Source: CAZDET01 sp964504335
GTDB taxonomy: Bacteria > Bacteroidota > Bacteroidia > Chitinophagales > Saprospiraceae
Direction: 5' to 3'
NCBI GenBank assembly: GCA_964504335.1
Contig: CAZDET010000006.1
Coordinates: 62,001 to 126,000 of the forward strand
DNA: 64,000 nucleotides
Part shown: piece after piece, positions 36,488 through 45,017 of the stretch
How the letters are laid out: each line of letters begins with the position of its first letter
Numbering within the stretch: position 1 is the first letter of the stretch
The notes under the pieces: model-generated
What the model was told of the DNA's origin: nothing
Seen by the model: only the letters and a program-made list of their open reading frames with translations
The model's database searches: none
Made by a program: the position numbers and the translations under genes

Positions 36488-36685
36488 TGAATAATTACCT
36501 TGAATGGATAAGATTGGTTTTCAGCGATTAATCTAGTCAATTTTCCGGGTAGTGAATTAACTATCTCCCTTAAATGAATCGACTCGAATCAGATAACCGA
36601 GGTGCAATACCTCTGTATTAAGCAAGGAATCAATATATTGTAGCGCATTAACCCAATTTGGCATAGCCTACCCAAACTCGTATTC

Positions 36686-38323
36686 ATGAACCCATTCCTT
36701 ATAAATATCCTAAGCGGGCTGCTGCGAAAAGGCTGCATCCTCCTGCTGGTATTTGCCGTCCATTCCGCCAGCAGCCAGTGTATTCAGGTAGATTCCCTCA
36801 CGGCGCTGTCCTTCCAGGGAACCTTCGAAACCGATGCGATTTACACCACTCCGCTTGCGTTATCAGCCGATTCGAATACAACTGTTACTTTTAGGTTGGC
36901 GAATCTTCGGGATGGCCTGACAAATAACAAACTGCAAAACACCGACATACAAATTATTACTGCACCGGTGGCCCTCGGCGCAGGGGTCGCCCAAACCATC
37001 GACCTGGAAATACAGGGATTCGATCGCTCCGGCAGTTTCCTTGGTACCTTGGAACTTACCTCTACCGGAAGTGATTGCCCTACCCAGCGGATTTCGACAG
37101 TCATCAATTTAACCACCGCCGATCAGGTAGTGCTGTCTGGCAGCGACCAAACCCTGGATGTGCAAATGGTCAATCCGGCTAGCGGAAAAAGTAGATTATT
37201 GCCGCCCAAACTGCGGCCCCGCACCCGAGCACTGGAGCTGCAAAACCAGGGAGAAGCTCAGGTGCAAGTACAGCGCATCGCTTTGTTGCTTCAAGGCGAA
37301 GGCACCGGAGCAGTGATTACCTGGGATAGTCTGCGCGGCGATTGGCCAAACACCCTCACCCTACAAGGCAACTCCCGCACTCCTTTAAACCTGCCACTGG
37401 ATGCGCTTCCTTCCCTGAGTGCGGATAAGTATACCGGAAATGTGGCCGTCTACCTGGATAACCGACGCGAGCCACTCGTCCGGAGCCTCCACCTCTACGT
37501 GCGCGATGGCATTTTCTGGCCCATCGTGGCCATCCTCCTGGGCGTAATCGTCGGCTTTTTAACGCGGAGCCTGGAGCGCAACAAGACTCAGGTAGATGCC
37601 ATGCAGCAACTTTTTGGGGTTTCGGCCAAAATTCAAACCCTTAGCAGTACCCTGGCCCGCCAACAACTACGTCTGGAAGTCGAAAAACTGGAGTCCTCCA
37701 TCGATGATCTATCCGCCGAAGAGTTGCCGAAATGGCAGGAAAGCGTAGAGGCAATCAAGGAAAAAATTACAAAAATCCGCGAAGCGGAAATGATCTACCA
37801 AAAAATCGAAAACGCTGTCTCCAGTCCGGATGAAATCGATAGGGCCTACCAAATTTTGAATAACGCGATCAATGCGTTCGTGGAGGGAGATACCGATACC
37901 GGAAATGAACGCATCGAAGAATTAAACGACATCCTCACGGCTTCCCTGGGCACCAAAAAGCGCTCTCTTACCTTTGATAAGTCGGCTCCCGATCCAACAC
38001 CGCCGGCGCCCACTGCAGAAAGACCTACGCAGCCCGAATGGTGGCGGCGGGTATTGGCCTTTCTCACCAATCGCTCAAAAGTCCTGTTTTACATTGTACG
38101 GCCCGTCAGCTATGCCATCTTACTGGCCCTCGTTTTACTGTGGGGCCTCCAAGAAATTTACTTTCAGGATGGTAGCAGTACGTTCGGCGAAGATGGCATT
38201 TACGACTACCTCGTGCTGTTCGGATGGGGAGCCGCCTCCAACATCCTGTCGTGGGAACTCGTCGGCAAGAACCTGCTGAATACCAAGCCAGCGGCTACGC
38301 CGGCACAGGGATCTGATAGTTAG
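36686..38323 (+). CDS. Unknown three-helix membrane protein with periplasmic beta domain and cytoplasmic coiled coil
   Basis: I cannot place this 545-residue protein in a known family. A signal peptide (about 1-31) precedes a beta-rich ectodomain (about 32-270) with two Ig-like or NPCBM-like halves. A first membrane helix (about 277-295, W-P-I-V-A-I-L-L-G-V-I-V-G-F) ends in a positive charge cluster, so the next part is cytoplasmic: a long charged coiled coil (about 310-420, with repeated K-L-E-S-S-I-D-D and E-A-I-K-E-K-I-T-K), then a proline-rich linker (P-D-P-T-P-P-A-P-T), and two closely spaced C-terminal helices (about 469-490 and 507-527). The layout resembles a transmembrane sensor or scaffold with no enzymatic domain. 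It is monocistronic and divergent from the acylase. Confidence 0.75.
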   Translation: MNPFLINILSGLLRKGCILLLVFAVHSASSQCIQVDSLTALSFQGTFETDAIYTTPLALSADSNTTVTFRLANLRDGLTNNKLQNTDIQIITAPVALGAGVAQTIDLEIQGFDRSGSFLGTLELTSTGSDCPTQRISTVINLTTADQVVLSGSDQTLDVQMVNPASGKSRLLPPKLRPRTRALELQNQGEAQVQVQRIALLLQGEGTGAVITWDSLRGDWPNTLTLQGNSRTPLNLPLDALPSLSADKYTGNVAVYLDNRREPLVRSLHLYVRDGIFWPIVAILLGVIVGFLTRSLERNKTQVDAMQQLFGVSAKIQTLSSTLARQQLRLEVEKLESSIDDLSAEELPKWQESVEAIKEKITKIREAEMIYQKIENAVSSPDEIDRAYQILNNAINAFVEGDTDTGNERIEELNDILTASLGTKKRSLTFDKSAPDPTPPAPTAERPTQPEWWRRVLAFLTNRSKVLFYIVRPVSYAILLALVLLWGLQEIYFQDGSSTFGEDGIYDYLVLFGWGAASNILSWELVGKNLLNTKPAATPAQGSDS

Positions 38324-38422
38324 TCTATCACTCTACTCGAATTCGGCATTTGCCTCGTACCTATCGACCTTGGTCTTTGGTTACTCACATGGTTAATTCG
38401 AGGAATTTGAAGTGCGATATTC

Positions 38423-38896
38423 TTATCCCGCTTTTGCCGCCAGCAATTTTTTAATCAATGCAATCTGCCCCAGGTGGTAATGGCTATGCTCGATGTTTGC
38501 GTGAATATTGCGGTAGTAATTTCCGTACTTATTCTCCCAAAAATCCTCCCAGAGCCGTTCTTCGGGCATTTGTTCGATCAAGCTGGCAAAGCGCTCGGCA
38601 CCGGAAAACGCTTTTTCTTTCAAGACCTCCCAGTCTTCCTCCGACTCAATGGGAGGTTGATCCCAGCTAAACTTGTCTCTGATCACCAATGGGCCCCCTT
38701 CCAATACATCGGCCAATCCCTCTACGTAGTAGCTCATGTGAAACGTAAGTGCCGCAATGGTATTAAGCGAATCCACTTTTGTGGTAGCCTGCTCCCAATC
38801 TACGTCCTTAAGCTTTTCCTGGAGGCTGGAAGAAGTCCAGTTATCGCCGAAATGCAGTTGCCGCACAAAAGTGGCTAGTTGCTGTGTCAGACTCAT
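38423..38896 (-). CDS. DinB-like / DUF1572 family protein
   Basis: A 157-residue four-helix-bundle protein of the DinB/YfiT superfamily, whose members often coordinate a metal by three histidines and act as thiol-dependent transferases. Histidines suited to this are in T-F-H-M-S-Y-Y and in the C-terminal H-S-H-Y-H-L-G-Q-I, the most conserved segment of the family. It is cytoplasmic and lies 32 bases downstream of a GNAT acetyltransferase on the same strand, in a run of - strand small-molecule enzymes. Substrate is unknown. Confidence 0.82.
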   Translation of the reverse strand: MSLTQQLATFVRQLHFGDNWTSSSLQEKLKDVDWEQATTKVDSLNTIAALTFHMSYYVEGLADVLEGGPLVIRDKFSWDQPPIESEEDWEVLKEKAFSGAERFASLIEQMPEERLWEDFWENKYGNYYRNIHANIEHSHYHLGQIALIKKLLAAKAG

Positions 38897-38928
38897 AAGG
38901 TTCTGATGGTTGTTTGACGAAAGTTACG

Positions 38929-39468
38929 CTATTTCAAAATACGCTGGTTTTCGTAGACGTCCTTCGTAAGCTCAAAGTGGAGCATACTTCTACTAACTCC
39001 TATTTGTTTCATTCCATTTTTCAGCATCACTTTTTCGGAGGCCAGGTTATTCTCATAAGTAGAGGCCAATACCTTTTGAAGGTTTACTTGCTCAAACCCA
39101 AACGCAAGCAGGGCACCCACCGCTTCTGTAGCAAACCCTTTATTCCAAAAAGGCTCCCCAATCCAGTAGCCCAGTTGCGCGCTTGCTCCATCGTTTTCGA
39201 GGTGCAGACTAGCCTCTCCGATCAGTTCCGCACGCTCCTTCAGAACAATGGTAAAACAATAGCGCGCCTTTCTCTTGAACCCCTCCACTACGTATCGGAT
39301 TCGAAAAACCGCATCCGGCTCCCGGTAGGGATGCGGAATGTTGACGATGTGATCGGAAATCTTCTTATTGTTTGCATATTGGACTAGTGCAGGAACGTCT
39401 TCAATCTGAATTTTGCGCAATTGTAAATTAGCCGTATACAAAATTGGGAAGGCATCCATGTGTTTCAT
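38929..39468 (-). CDS. GNAT N-acetyltransferase (RimJ/RimL type)
   Basis: A 179-residue acetyl-CoA-dependent acetyltransferase of the RimJ/RimL branch. Features in order: T-A-N-L-Q-L-R-K start strand, central L-I-G-E-A-S-L strand, the acetyl-CoA loop region Q-L-G-Y-W-I-G-E-P-F-W-N-K-G-F-A-T-E-A, and the closing N-L-A-S-E-K-V-M-L-K-N-G-M. Targets may be an amine-bearing small molecule or a ribosomal N-terminus; sequence cannot decide. Its 3' neighbour is the DinB-like gene and its 5' neighbour the M20 amidohydrolase, with short spacing suggestive of a loose operon. Confidence 0.88.
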   Translation of the reverse strand: MKHMDAFPILYTANLQLRKIQIEDVPALVQYANNKKISDHIVNIPHPYREPDAVFRIRYVVEGFKRKARYCFTIVLKERAELIGEASLHLENDGASAQLGYWIGEPFWNKGFATEAVGALLAFGFEQVNLQKVLASTYENNLASEKVMLKNGMKQIGVSRSMLHFELTKDVYENQRILK

Positions 39469-39494
39469 TCAATTTTTATAATCCCCAGATAGAT

Positions 39495-40625
39495 TCATTG
39501 CATCAGCCGGGAGATAATTCCTTTAAACATATTCATCCCCGTCTCGAGCAGCACGTCCGGAAAATCGTAATCGGCATGGTGCAACGCGGGGGTATCAACG
39601 CCGGCGCCCAGACCGAAAATGGCCGATCGAAAGGATCGGGAAAACCATCCAAAATCCTCTCCGAAACGCAACGGATCACTTTGCTCTTTTAGAAGGTAAC
39701 CATTGGCCTGGGCCACTTGCTCAATGATTCTACAGCACTCCGCATCATTGGTGGTAGGAGGAAAATACTCCAACCATTCAGTATCTACCGATAATCGCTG
39801 GGCTGCACAAACTTCCGCTACAATGTCCAAAAGTTCTTGTTCTAAGACCTTCATTTTCGCTTCATTCCAGGTTCGCACTGTGTAGTGAACCTCCCCCCGC
39901 TCGGGTGCAATACCGTAGGATGGTTCCCCCATGGAGATATAAATAGGGGTGATCACCCGAAAATCGACACTCTTCGGATCATCGTTCCCCAAAGCTGCGA
40001 AGCGGGCGACTATTTCAGCCAACGCAATCGCGGGATTGATCCCTTTTTCCGGCTCGGACGCGTGGGCCTTTTTTCCAGTCAGCCTGATAATCAAGCTTTG
40101 AACCGAAGCCGAAAAGGTCCCCGCTCTGGTAATAACCGTATGCATCGGCTCCCCAGGCAGGTTGTGGAGCGCAAATACAAAATCGGGTTGTAAGTTGGTG
40201 AATCGCTCGTCTTGGAACACTTTAAAAGCACCCTTACCAGTTTCTTCTTCAGGCTGAAACAAGAGGACGATTTTTCCCGATGAAAACGATTGCTCTCTGA
40301 TCCAAAATATAAGCCCCGCCACCATAGCCATATGTCCGTCGTGCCCGCACTTGTGCGAGACGCCCGCATACACCGACCGGTGTTCTATTGGGTTGGGTTC
40401 GAATATCGGCAAGGCATCTAATTCACAACGAATCACGATCGTTGGCCCCTCCGCACCAAATTCGTAAATAGCCGCCAGGCCATGTCCGCCCAATTCCTCA
40501 ATCATCCTCGTTGGATGATGTTCCAGGATAAAGTCTTTTATCCGATCGGCAGTAGCCCCCTCCTGCCCCGATAGGTCAGGGTAGTGATGTAGTGCTCTGC
40601 GTAATTTTACAATTTCGCCTATCAT
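39495..40625 (-). CDS. M20 family amidohydrolase
   Basis: A 376-residue M20D-type metallo-amidohydrolase (family includes N-acyl-amino acid, hippurate and IAA-amino acid hydrolases). Metal-binding residues are visible in C93-G-H95-D-G-H and in the E126-E127 pair of F-Q-P-E-E-E, followed by the dimerisation lid domain from about residue 180 and a final metal histidine near the C terminus (H-H-A-D-Y-D-F). No signal peptide, so it is cytoplasmic and probably removes acyl groups from imported N-acyl amino acids. It lies between two acetyltransferase genes on the same strand. Confidence 0.93.
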   Translation of the reverse strand: MIGEIVKLRRALHHYPDLSGQEGATADRIKDFILEHHPTRMIEELGGHGLAAIYEFGAEGPTIVIRCELDALPIFEPNPIEHRSVYAGVSHKCGHDGHMAMVAGLIFWIREQSFSSGKIVLLFQPEEETGKGAFKVFQDERFTNLQPDFVFALHNLPGEPMHTVITRAGTFSASVQSLIIRLTGKKAHASEPEKGINPAIALAEIVARFAALGNDDPKSVDFRVITPIYISMGEPSYGIAPERGEVHYTVRTWNEAKMKVLEQELLDIVAEVCAAQRLSVDTEWLEYFPPTTNDAECCRIIEQVAQANGYLLKEQSDPLRFGEDFGWFSRSFRSAIFGLGAGVDTPALHHADYDFPDVLLETGMNMFKGIISRLMQ

Positions 40626-40656
40626 CGTAATTCCGTTAATTTTCCCACACCCACAC

Positions 40657-41244
40657 TCATTCCATTCGATATTCCAGCGATCTCCTCACCGTATTCCACT
40701 CCGATTGGATAATCGAAAATACTACGGTATCCCGCATACATCCCTCTCTATCGATCAGGTGATTCCGAAGAACGCCATCCTGTTTCGCACCGAGTCGCAG
40801 TATGGCAGTTCGCGACTGGAAATTGTGCCAGTGCGTTCTGAATTCGACGGCAATGGTTTGGAGCTGATCGAATGCATGTTGCAACAACAAGTACTTACAT
40901 TCCGTATTGACCCCAGTGCGCTGAAACGACTTGGCGTACCAGGTATAGCCAATTTCCAGGCGTCTGTTTACCCGTTCGGCATTGCAATAGCGCGTGGAGC
41001 CAATAATGGTATTAGTGGCTTTGTGAACAACCACGAAGGGCAAGGCTGTCCCTTGGTCGCGTTGCTCCAGCGCAATGTGGAGGTAGGTATCAATTGTATC
41101 TGCAGAAGGCACAGAGGTGTACCACATCTCCCATAACTTCCCATCGGCGGCGGCCTGTAGCAATTCCTCGCGATGGGATAAATCCAGCGGAATTAATGTT
41201 ACAATCCTTCCGCTCAGAGTCGTTGGTTGGAGCCAGGTGGTCAT
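40657..41244 (-). CDS. GNAT N-acetyltransferase
   Basis: A 195-residue acetyltransferase of the RimJ/RimL-like GNAT branch. It has the L-I-P-L-D-L-S-H-R-E-E-L start, I-I-G-S-T-R-Y in the central strand, L-E-I-G-Y-T-W-Y-A-K-S-F-Q-R-T-G in the cofactor region (the usual arginine/glycine P-loop is partly altered to Q-R-T-G-V-N-T-E), and H-N-x-Q-S-R-T-A-I-L-R-L-G-A-K, typical of this branch. The start at 41244 (MTTWLQPT) is preferred; a longer frame to 41310 has no family-like residues. A 405-base gene-free region lies upstream. Confidence 0.87.
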   Translation of the reverse strand: MTTWLQPTTLSGRIVTLIPLDLSHREELLQAAADGKLWEMWYTSVPSADTIDTYLHIALEQRDQGTALPFVVVHKATNTIIGSTRYCNAERVNRRLEIGYTWYAKSFQRTGVNTECKYLLLQHAFDQLQTIAVEFRTHWHNFQSRTAILRLGAKQDGVLRNHLIDREGCMRDTVVFSIIQSEWNTVRRSLEYRME

Positions 41245-41649
41245 TATGAAAACAACTTGTTTATACCTTTCGACATCGCATCTAACTTCTCCTCTAAATG
41301 TTCGGGCCAATTACCTCCTTTCCTATACTTCGAAAAGTTTGGCACCCGATGTTTTTTCAATTTCAAAAAGAAATTCCTTCTTTGACAATTTTTGTGGTCG
41401 ACACAAAACTGATGGCCTAAAAGGATTGAAGGCAGAGGATTTGTGTCGATATAACCACGAAAATTGTCAGAGAACCAAGAAATTAAAGAACAAGGCTCCG
41501 TCAGCAGATTCCTCAAATCGGACCTGCATGGTATCTTTGGCTGAAGACATAATGCTTCTATATTCGGTTTAGTACTAATTTGACACCAACAGCTCCTTGC
41601 TTCGTCGATCCCTCAAACCGTCTACATCTCCGATCCATTCCTCATAGGG
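41245..41649. other. Gene-free AT-richer region with a long inverted repeat
   Basis: No reading frame here looks like a real protein on either strand; the longest ones have rare residues and no family resemblance. The stretch is visibly richer in A/T than its neighbours and contains a near-perfect inverted repeat (41384-41468). On the - strand a 27-codon frame starting with MSSAKDTMQVRFEE runs from near 41550 to a stop and could be a fragment. It is either decayed sequence or a long non-coding leader upstream of the GNAT gene. Confidence 0.5.
41384..41468. repeat. Long imperfect inverted repeat (about 24-bp arms)
   Basis: Left arm GACAATTTTTGTGGT plus CGACACAAA (41384-41407) pairs with right arm TTTGTGTCG plus ACCACGAAAATTGTC (41440-41468); one mismatch and one 5-base bulge, with a 32-base centre. 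It could fold in RNA or as a DNA cruciform, or represent a small non-autonomous mobile element. No flanking direct repeat is evident. Confidence 0.65.
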
Positions 41650-42438
41650 TCACAGCCCATCTCCAGTTCGAATAGCCTCCGATAATTCATTAACAAACCG
41701 AACCATTGGAGCCCCGTCTATAACATTGTGATCGAACAGGATAGTTACATTCAATATCTCTCTTATTTGAATATCATCCTCCACTACGACCGGCTTTTTA
41801 ATGATAGCTCCCACCCCAAATGAGATGGGATGCAAAGAGCTATGTACAAACCACCCATTGATGGCTCCCATCATGCCAATCGAAGTAACCAGGGCATTTC
41901 CCATTTTTTTATAAGCAATCTTTGGATGCCGGAGCAAAAATCTCCAGATTGCCCTTCTCAACATTCCGGGCAATCGATAATAAAACCGCTCATAAGAGAA
42001 GGCGCGCCGGTGTAGCACAACGCCTTCTGGCGAAAAAGGCTCCCCTTTGGCTCGTTCAATTTCCGCAGTTATTTCCTCCGCACTCTTTTCGTGGGTCCGC
42101 TCAATAAGCAAGGGGATCGGAACTTTCTTGCCGGCGACCGCTTTCTCCACGACGATCGTGATATTAATATCCCGAAACGTGATGAGCCGCCGTTTACTAT
42201 ACAAAAATGAAGCCGCATCCGGATGGTGTGACAAGGTCCGCCCAATAACGCTTACTAACCAGGCCGTAAAAGACACCCGTTTACCCGCCTTGTTGATTTC
42301 CTTTAGCTTTATTCGACTATCCGTCACATCAAACTCCAACAGGGCGCTAACGTGGTGTCGGCCTTGTCCGATCGCGTTAACATCGAAAGTGGCAATTCGA
42401 GAGGTGGGAATGGGAATATAGCGAAACGGCTCCTCCAT
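41650..42438 (-). CDS. Stand-alone 2-oxoacid dehydrogenase E2-type acyltransferase
   Basis: A 262-residue protein matching the catalytic domain of dihydrolipoamide acyltransferases (CAT-like fold), with no lipoyl or E1-binding domain. It starts at R-Y-I-P-I-P-T-S-R in place of the usual lipoyl linker, contains V-S-F-T-A-W-L-V-S-V-I-G, and keeps the catalytic motif H237-N-V-I-D241-G242. Without a lipoyl domain it cannot serve a normal E2 core, so it probably moves acyl groups between CoA and a free small molecule. The longer frame to 42492 is rejected because the ATG at 42438 follows the stop of the upstream small gene by a single base. It is the last gene of a tightly packed operon. Confidence 0.85.
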   Translation of the reverse strand: MEEPFRYIPIPTSRIATFDVNAIGQGRHHVSALLEFDVTDSRIKLKEINKAGKRVSFTAWLVSVIGRTLSHHPDAASFLYSKRRLITFRDINITIVVEKAVAGKKVPIPLLIERTHEKSAEEITAEIERAKGEPFSPEGVVLHRRAFSYERFYYRLPGMLRRAIWRFLLRHPKIAYKKMGNALVTSIGMMGAINGWFVHSSLHPISFGVGAIIKKPVVVEDDIQIREILNVTILFDHNVIDGAPMVRFVNELSEAIRTGDGL

Positions 42439-42439
42439 G

Positions 42440-42670
42440 TTATTCGGGCAGATAATTGCCGTGGATATTAATACTATCGAGGTTACCCTCATTTTCCAGC
42501 ACTGCGCGCAGCGCCGTTATGTCGTTGTAGTATACGAGCCATTGCAAAGGCTTAACGTGGCCTTCTTGCAATATTTCTTGCCAATTGGACAGTTCTTCCT
42601 CCTGCTCAAAGTAAAAGATTGAAAAAACACCAAGGATCACCTGAAACAATCCGAGACCGGAAGTTCTCAT
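42440..42670 (-). CDS. Small unknown protein in operon
   Basis: A 76-residue protein I do not recognise. It begins with a short hydrophobic segment (L-G-L-F-Q-V-I-L-G-V-F-S-I-F-Y-F) that could be a signal or membrane anchor, followed by a charged helical part with L-Q-W-L-V-Y-Y-N-D-I-T-A-L-R-A-V-L-E, vaguely like one ankyrin-type helix pair. The start ATG overlaps the stop of the MORN lipoprotein gene in an ATGA, and its stop lies 1 base before the start of the E2-like gene, so it is translated as part of this operon. The tight coupling on both sides is the main support for it being real. Confidence 0.6.
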   Translation of the reverse strand: MRTSGLGLFQVILGVFSIFYFEQEEELSNWQEILQEGHVKPLQWLVYYNDITALRAVLENEGNLDSINIHGNYLPE

Positions 42671-43263
42671 TTCCACCTGTTTCCCGTTTTATCAAGTAAA
42701 TTCCCCTCCTGATCAAACTGCTTTTCATATACGAGCAGGCCGTTTTGATATTTCACCTCTCTGGCTAGTACTCCGTTGCCATGCCAGCGCCGGTGGATAC
42801 CATGCTTTATTCCGGGTTTGGAATAAAATTCATCGATATACATTCCTCCATCAGATAGCCACATCCTGCTCGGTCCGTAATTTTGACAATCGCGCATCCG
42901 AAAATCCGCATCTATTTGCCCATTGTCGTAGTATCCGATTCGCCATATCCGCCGTCCCGACTCAAATCGCTCGTATCTGAATTTGTGGGAATTTTCCGCC
43001 AGCACCTCGCATGCCCATCCGGTAAATGGCTCCCCGTTGAGGTGGTAGACTGCACAGTCAGTGGAAGCCTCTCCCGACACCGACAACCGGGTAAGGTGCC
43101 CCAACTCGGTAGTGCACCAGCTATCGAGGGAATCTTGGGATGGGGTAGATGGGTCCATTTCCCATTCTCCCGAACCGGAGGAATCCAAACTACTCTGCCC
43201 TTGGCAAGCAACCATCATCAAGACGGTACATAACACCCCACCAATCAGCCTTATTAAATGCAT
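42667..43263 (-). CDS. MORN-repeat / YwqK-like lipoprotein
   Basis: A 198-residue putative lipoprotein. Its signal peptide ends V-A-C with C20 as the lipidated cysteine, followed by a serine/aspartate-rich linker. The C-terminal half carries MORN-like beta-hairpin repeats of the YwqK type: R-I-G-Y-Y-D-N-G-Q-I-D-A-D-F, H-G-I-H-R-R-W-H-G-N-G-V-L-A-R-E-V-K-Y, and L-V-Y-E-K-Q-F-D-Q-E-G-N-L-L. Such repeats bind proteins or membranes; no enzymatic role is implied. Start at 43263 gives a proper signal peptide, while the frame to 43311 adds an unlikely tail overlapping the acetyltransferase. It sits 1 base after the GNAT stop and overlaps the next gene by 4 bases. Confidence 0.8.
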   Translation of the reverse strand: MHLIRLIGGVLCTVLMMVACQGQSSLDSSGSGEWEMDPSTPSQDSLDSWCTTELGHLTRLSVSGEASTDCAVYHLNGEPFTGWACEVLAENSHKFRYERFESGRRIWRIGYYDNGQIDADFRMRDCQNYGPSRMWLSDGGMYIDEFYSKPGIKHGIHRRWHGNGVLAREVKYQNGLLVYEKQFDQEGNLLDKTGNRWK

Positions 43264-43264
43264 T

Positions 43265-43792
43265 TTAGGCTTTGATCCAATCAGATTTACGTATGCGATA
43301 AGTCCAATCATCCCAATTATTTTTTAATATATAACCATAGGCCGTGTCCGTTATCCGAATACCTCCGATCTTTTCCACTGCTTTCTGCGATCGAACATTT
43401 TGCTCGTGTATGTAAAAAATAACCTCCTCCATCGATTGGAAAGCATGATCAATCATTAATTGCTTCATTGCCCGATTGACACGGCCGCCCCAATAATTCC
43501 TCGCTAAAAACGTCCAGCCGATTTCTATCGCATAATCAACCCCCGAGATCAGTTTAAACCTAGTGCTGCCAATTATTTCGGCGGTTGCTTTATCGATGAT
43601 CACTAATGCGCCCTTCGATTTCAACGAATCCTGAAAAAAGGTGGCAAAAACGGTTTTCTTGTATCGATCCGAATTAGGATGCTGCTCCCAAATCAAAGGG
43701 TCCTTCGCCACTTCGTAAAGGGGGTTCAAATCATGCTCTCGCAAGGGTCTTAGCAATAGCAGATCGTCTTCGAGTACTGGCTGCAAGTCCAT
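43265..43792 (-). CDS. GNAT N-acetyltransferase
   Basis: A 175-residue RimJ/RimL-like acetyltransferase. Motifs: L-L-L-L-R-P-L-R-E-H-D-L at the start, I-I-G-S-T-R-F in the middle, I-E-I-G-W-T-F-L-A-R-N-Y-W-G-G-R-V-N-R-A in the cofactor-loop region, and E-Q-N-V-R-S-Q-K-A-V-E-K-I-G-G near the end. It is distinct from the two acetyltransferases upstream in sequence, so these are not recent tandem copies. It is the first gene of a four-gene operon (acetyltransferase, MORN lipoprotein, small protein, E2-like enzyme) packed with almost no spacing, which would fit acyl-group chemistry on a shared small molecule (inference). Confidence 0.9.
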   Translation of the reverse strand: MDLQPVLEDDLLLLRPLREHDLNPLYEVAKDPLIWEQHPNSDRYKKTVFATFFQDSLKSKGALVIIDKATAEIIGSTRFKLISGVDYAIEIGWTFLARNYWGGRVNRAMKQLMIDHAFQSMEEVIFYIHEQNVRSQKAVEKIGGIRITDTAYGYILKNNWDDWTYRIRKSDWIKA

Positions 43793-43809
43793 TTACTTTC
43801 CTGATTTGA

Positions 43810-44955
43810 TCACAAGAGTACGGTTACTATTTCATTCAAATAGTCCACTAAACTCATATTTCTGGCGGCATAATCACAATTGACCTGAACCGCTACCGCC
43901 AGTTCATTTTCAGGATAATATGCAAAAATAGAATTATACCCCGGCATGAACCCGGAGTGCCCGTAGGCAACCCCGTGCTTCGTATTGTAAACGAACGTCC
44001 CCATCCCGTACGAGTGCATATCCGAAATCACTTCCTTCCCAACGGGGCTCACTTCCCTGGTTTTCATCCGAAGACTGTCGCTGAAAAGCTCTCCAGCGTA
44101 ATAGAGTTTACACCATTTTGCCAGATCAGATGTAGTAGAAGCCAGCCCCCCACCCGTCCATTCTACCTGAGGATTGAATACGTACCGATCTTCCGAAGCA
44201 ACCACTTCTTCAGGAATGTGAAACGATTCGGGTAGTTTAGAATATCCCATCGCTAGATTTGGAAGGTCTCGCCGGATAGAGGGAATTGTTTCTGTCAGTT
44301 GATACGGAGAAAGTATCCTGGACTTGAGCACATCGTAATATCCTTCCTTTTGAATAGCCTCAATCACCATTCCGAGCAGCAAGTAATTCGTATCCGAATA
44401 CGCCCAATCCGCCCCCGGCTCGTGTACGGGATCGTCGTCGAACACAAATGCCAATCGATCCTCGTAGCTCCAGACTTTATCGGGCTGTTCGTGCAACACT
44501 TCCCAAACGGCTGGTTTCATAACCCACCTCGGCAAACCGCTCGTATGTCTGAGCAACATCCGTAGGGTTATCCGCTCGATGTTGGGCACTCTGCTCAACC
44601 ACCGATAATCAGGCAAATGCGCTACAACCGGATCGTCCAAACGCAGTTGTTGCTCGTCCACGAGTTGCATGATAACGGCCGCCACGTACGTCTTTCCAAT
44701 GCTGCCGGATAACATGACGTGAGAGGCCGTTAATTGCGTTTGGGAATCTACCTGTTCAAATCCGGATGAAACATTGAACTGCCTGCCATCCGCTCTAATG
44801 AAAGAAAGGTTAATCCCCGGAATTTCGTTTGTCTCCACCAGCTTGTCCAAAACGCTTTGTACCTCCTGATTCCCGGAGTTATCTACCTGTCCCGGCTGCT
44901 CGGAAGATCTACAGCTGGCCAGAGCAAAGATCATTACCACAAGAAGCAATTTCAC
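43810..44955 (-). CDS. Beta-lactamase-family serine hydrolase, lipoprotein
   Basis: A 381-residue member of the class C beta-lactamase/DD-peptidase superfamily, secreted and lipid-anchored (signal peptide with lipobox A-L-A-S-C, C15). The catalytic motifs are intact: S85-I-G-K88 (S-x-x-K), Y186-S-D-T-N, and the third motif H-S-G in Y-G-H-S-G-F-M-P-G. The family comprises esterases, DD-peptidases and D-aminopeptidases; true beta-lactamase activity is not implied. It lies 17 bases upstream of the GNAT operon on the same strand and may feed into it. Confidence 0.92.
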   Translation of the reverse strand: MKLLLVVMIFALASCRSSEQPGQVDNSGNQEVQSVLDKLVETNEIPGINLSFIRADGRQFNVSSGFEQVDSQTQLTASHVMLSGSIGKTYVAAVIMQLVDEQQLRLDDPVVAHLPDYRWLSRVPNIERITLRMLLRHTSGLPRWVMKPAVWEVLHEQPDKVWSYEDRLAFVFDDDPVHEPGADWAYSDTNYLLLGMVIEAIQKEGYYDVLKSRILSPYQLTETIPSIRRDLPNLAMGYSKLPESFHIPEEVVASEDRYVFNPQVEWTGGGLASTTSDLAKWCKLYYAGELFSDSLRMKTREVSPVGKEVISDMHSYGMGTFVYNTKHGVAYGHSGFMPGYNSIFAYYPENELAVAVQVNCDYAARNMSLVDYLNEIVTVLL

Positions 44956-45017
44956 TGGTGTTAAATTTTATATTGATTCAAATCGACTCTCGACCATTTT
45001 GACCCTAGATACGCAAC

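Noticed and set aside
41117..41572. 151-codon + strand frame and 90-codon - strand frame around the inverted repeat
   Set aside because: No domain similarity and unusual composition; the region is better described as gene-free.
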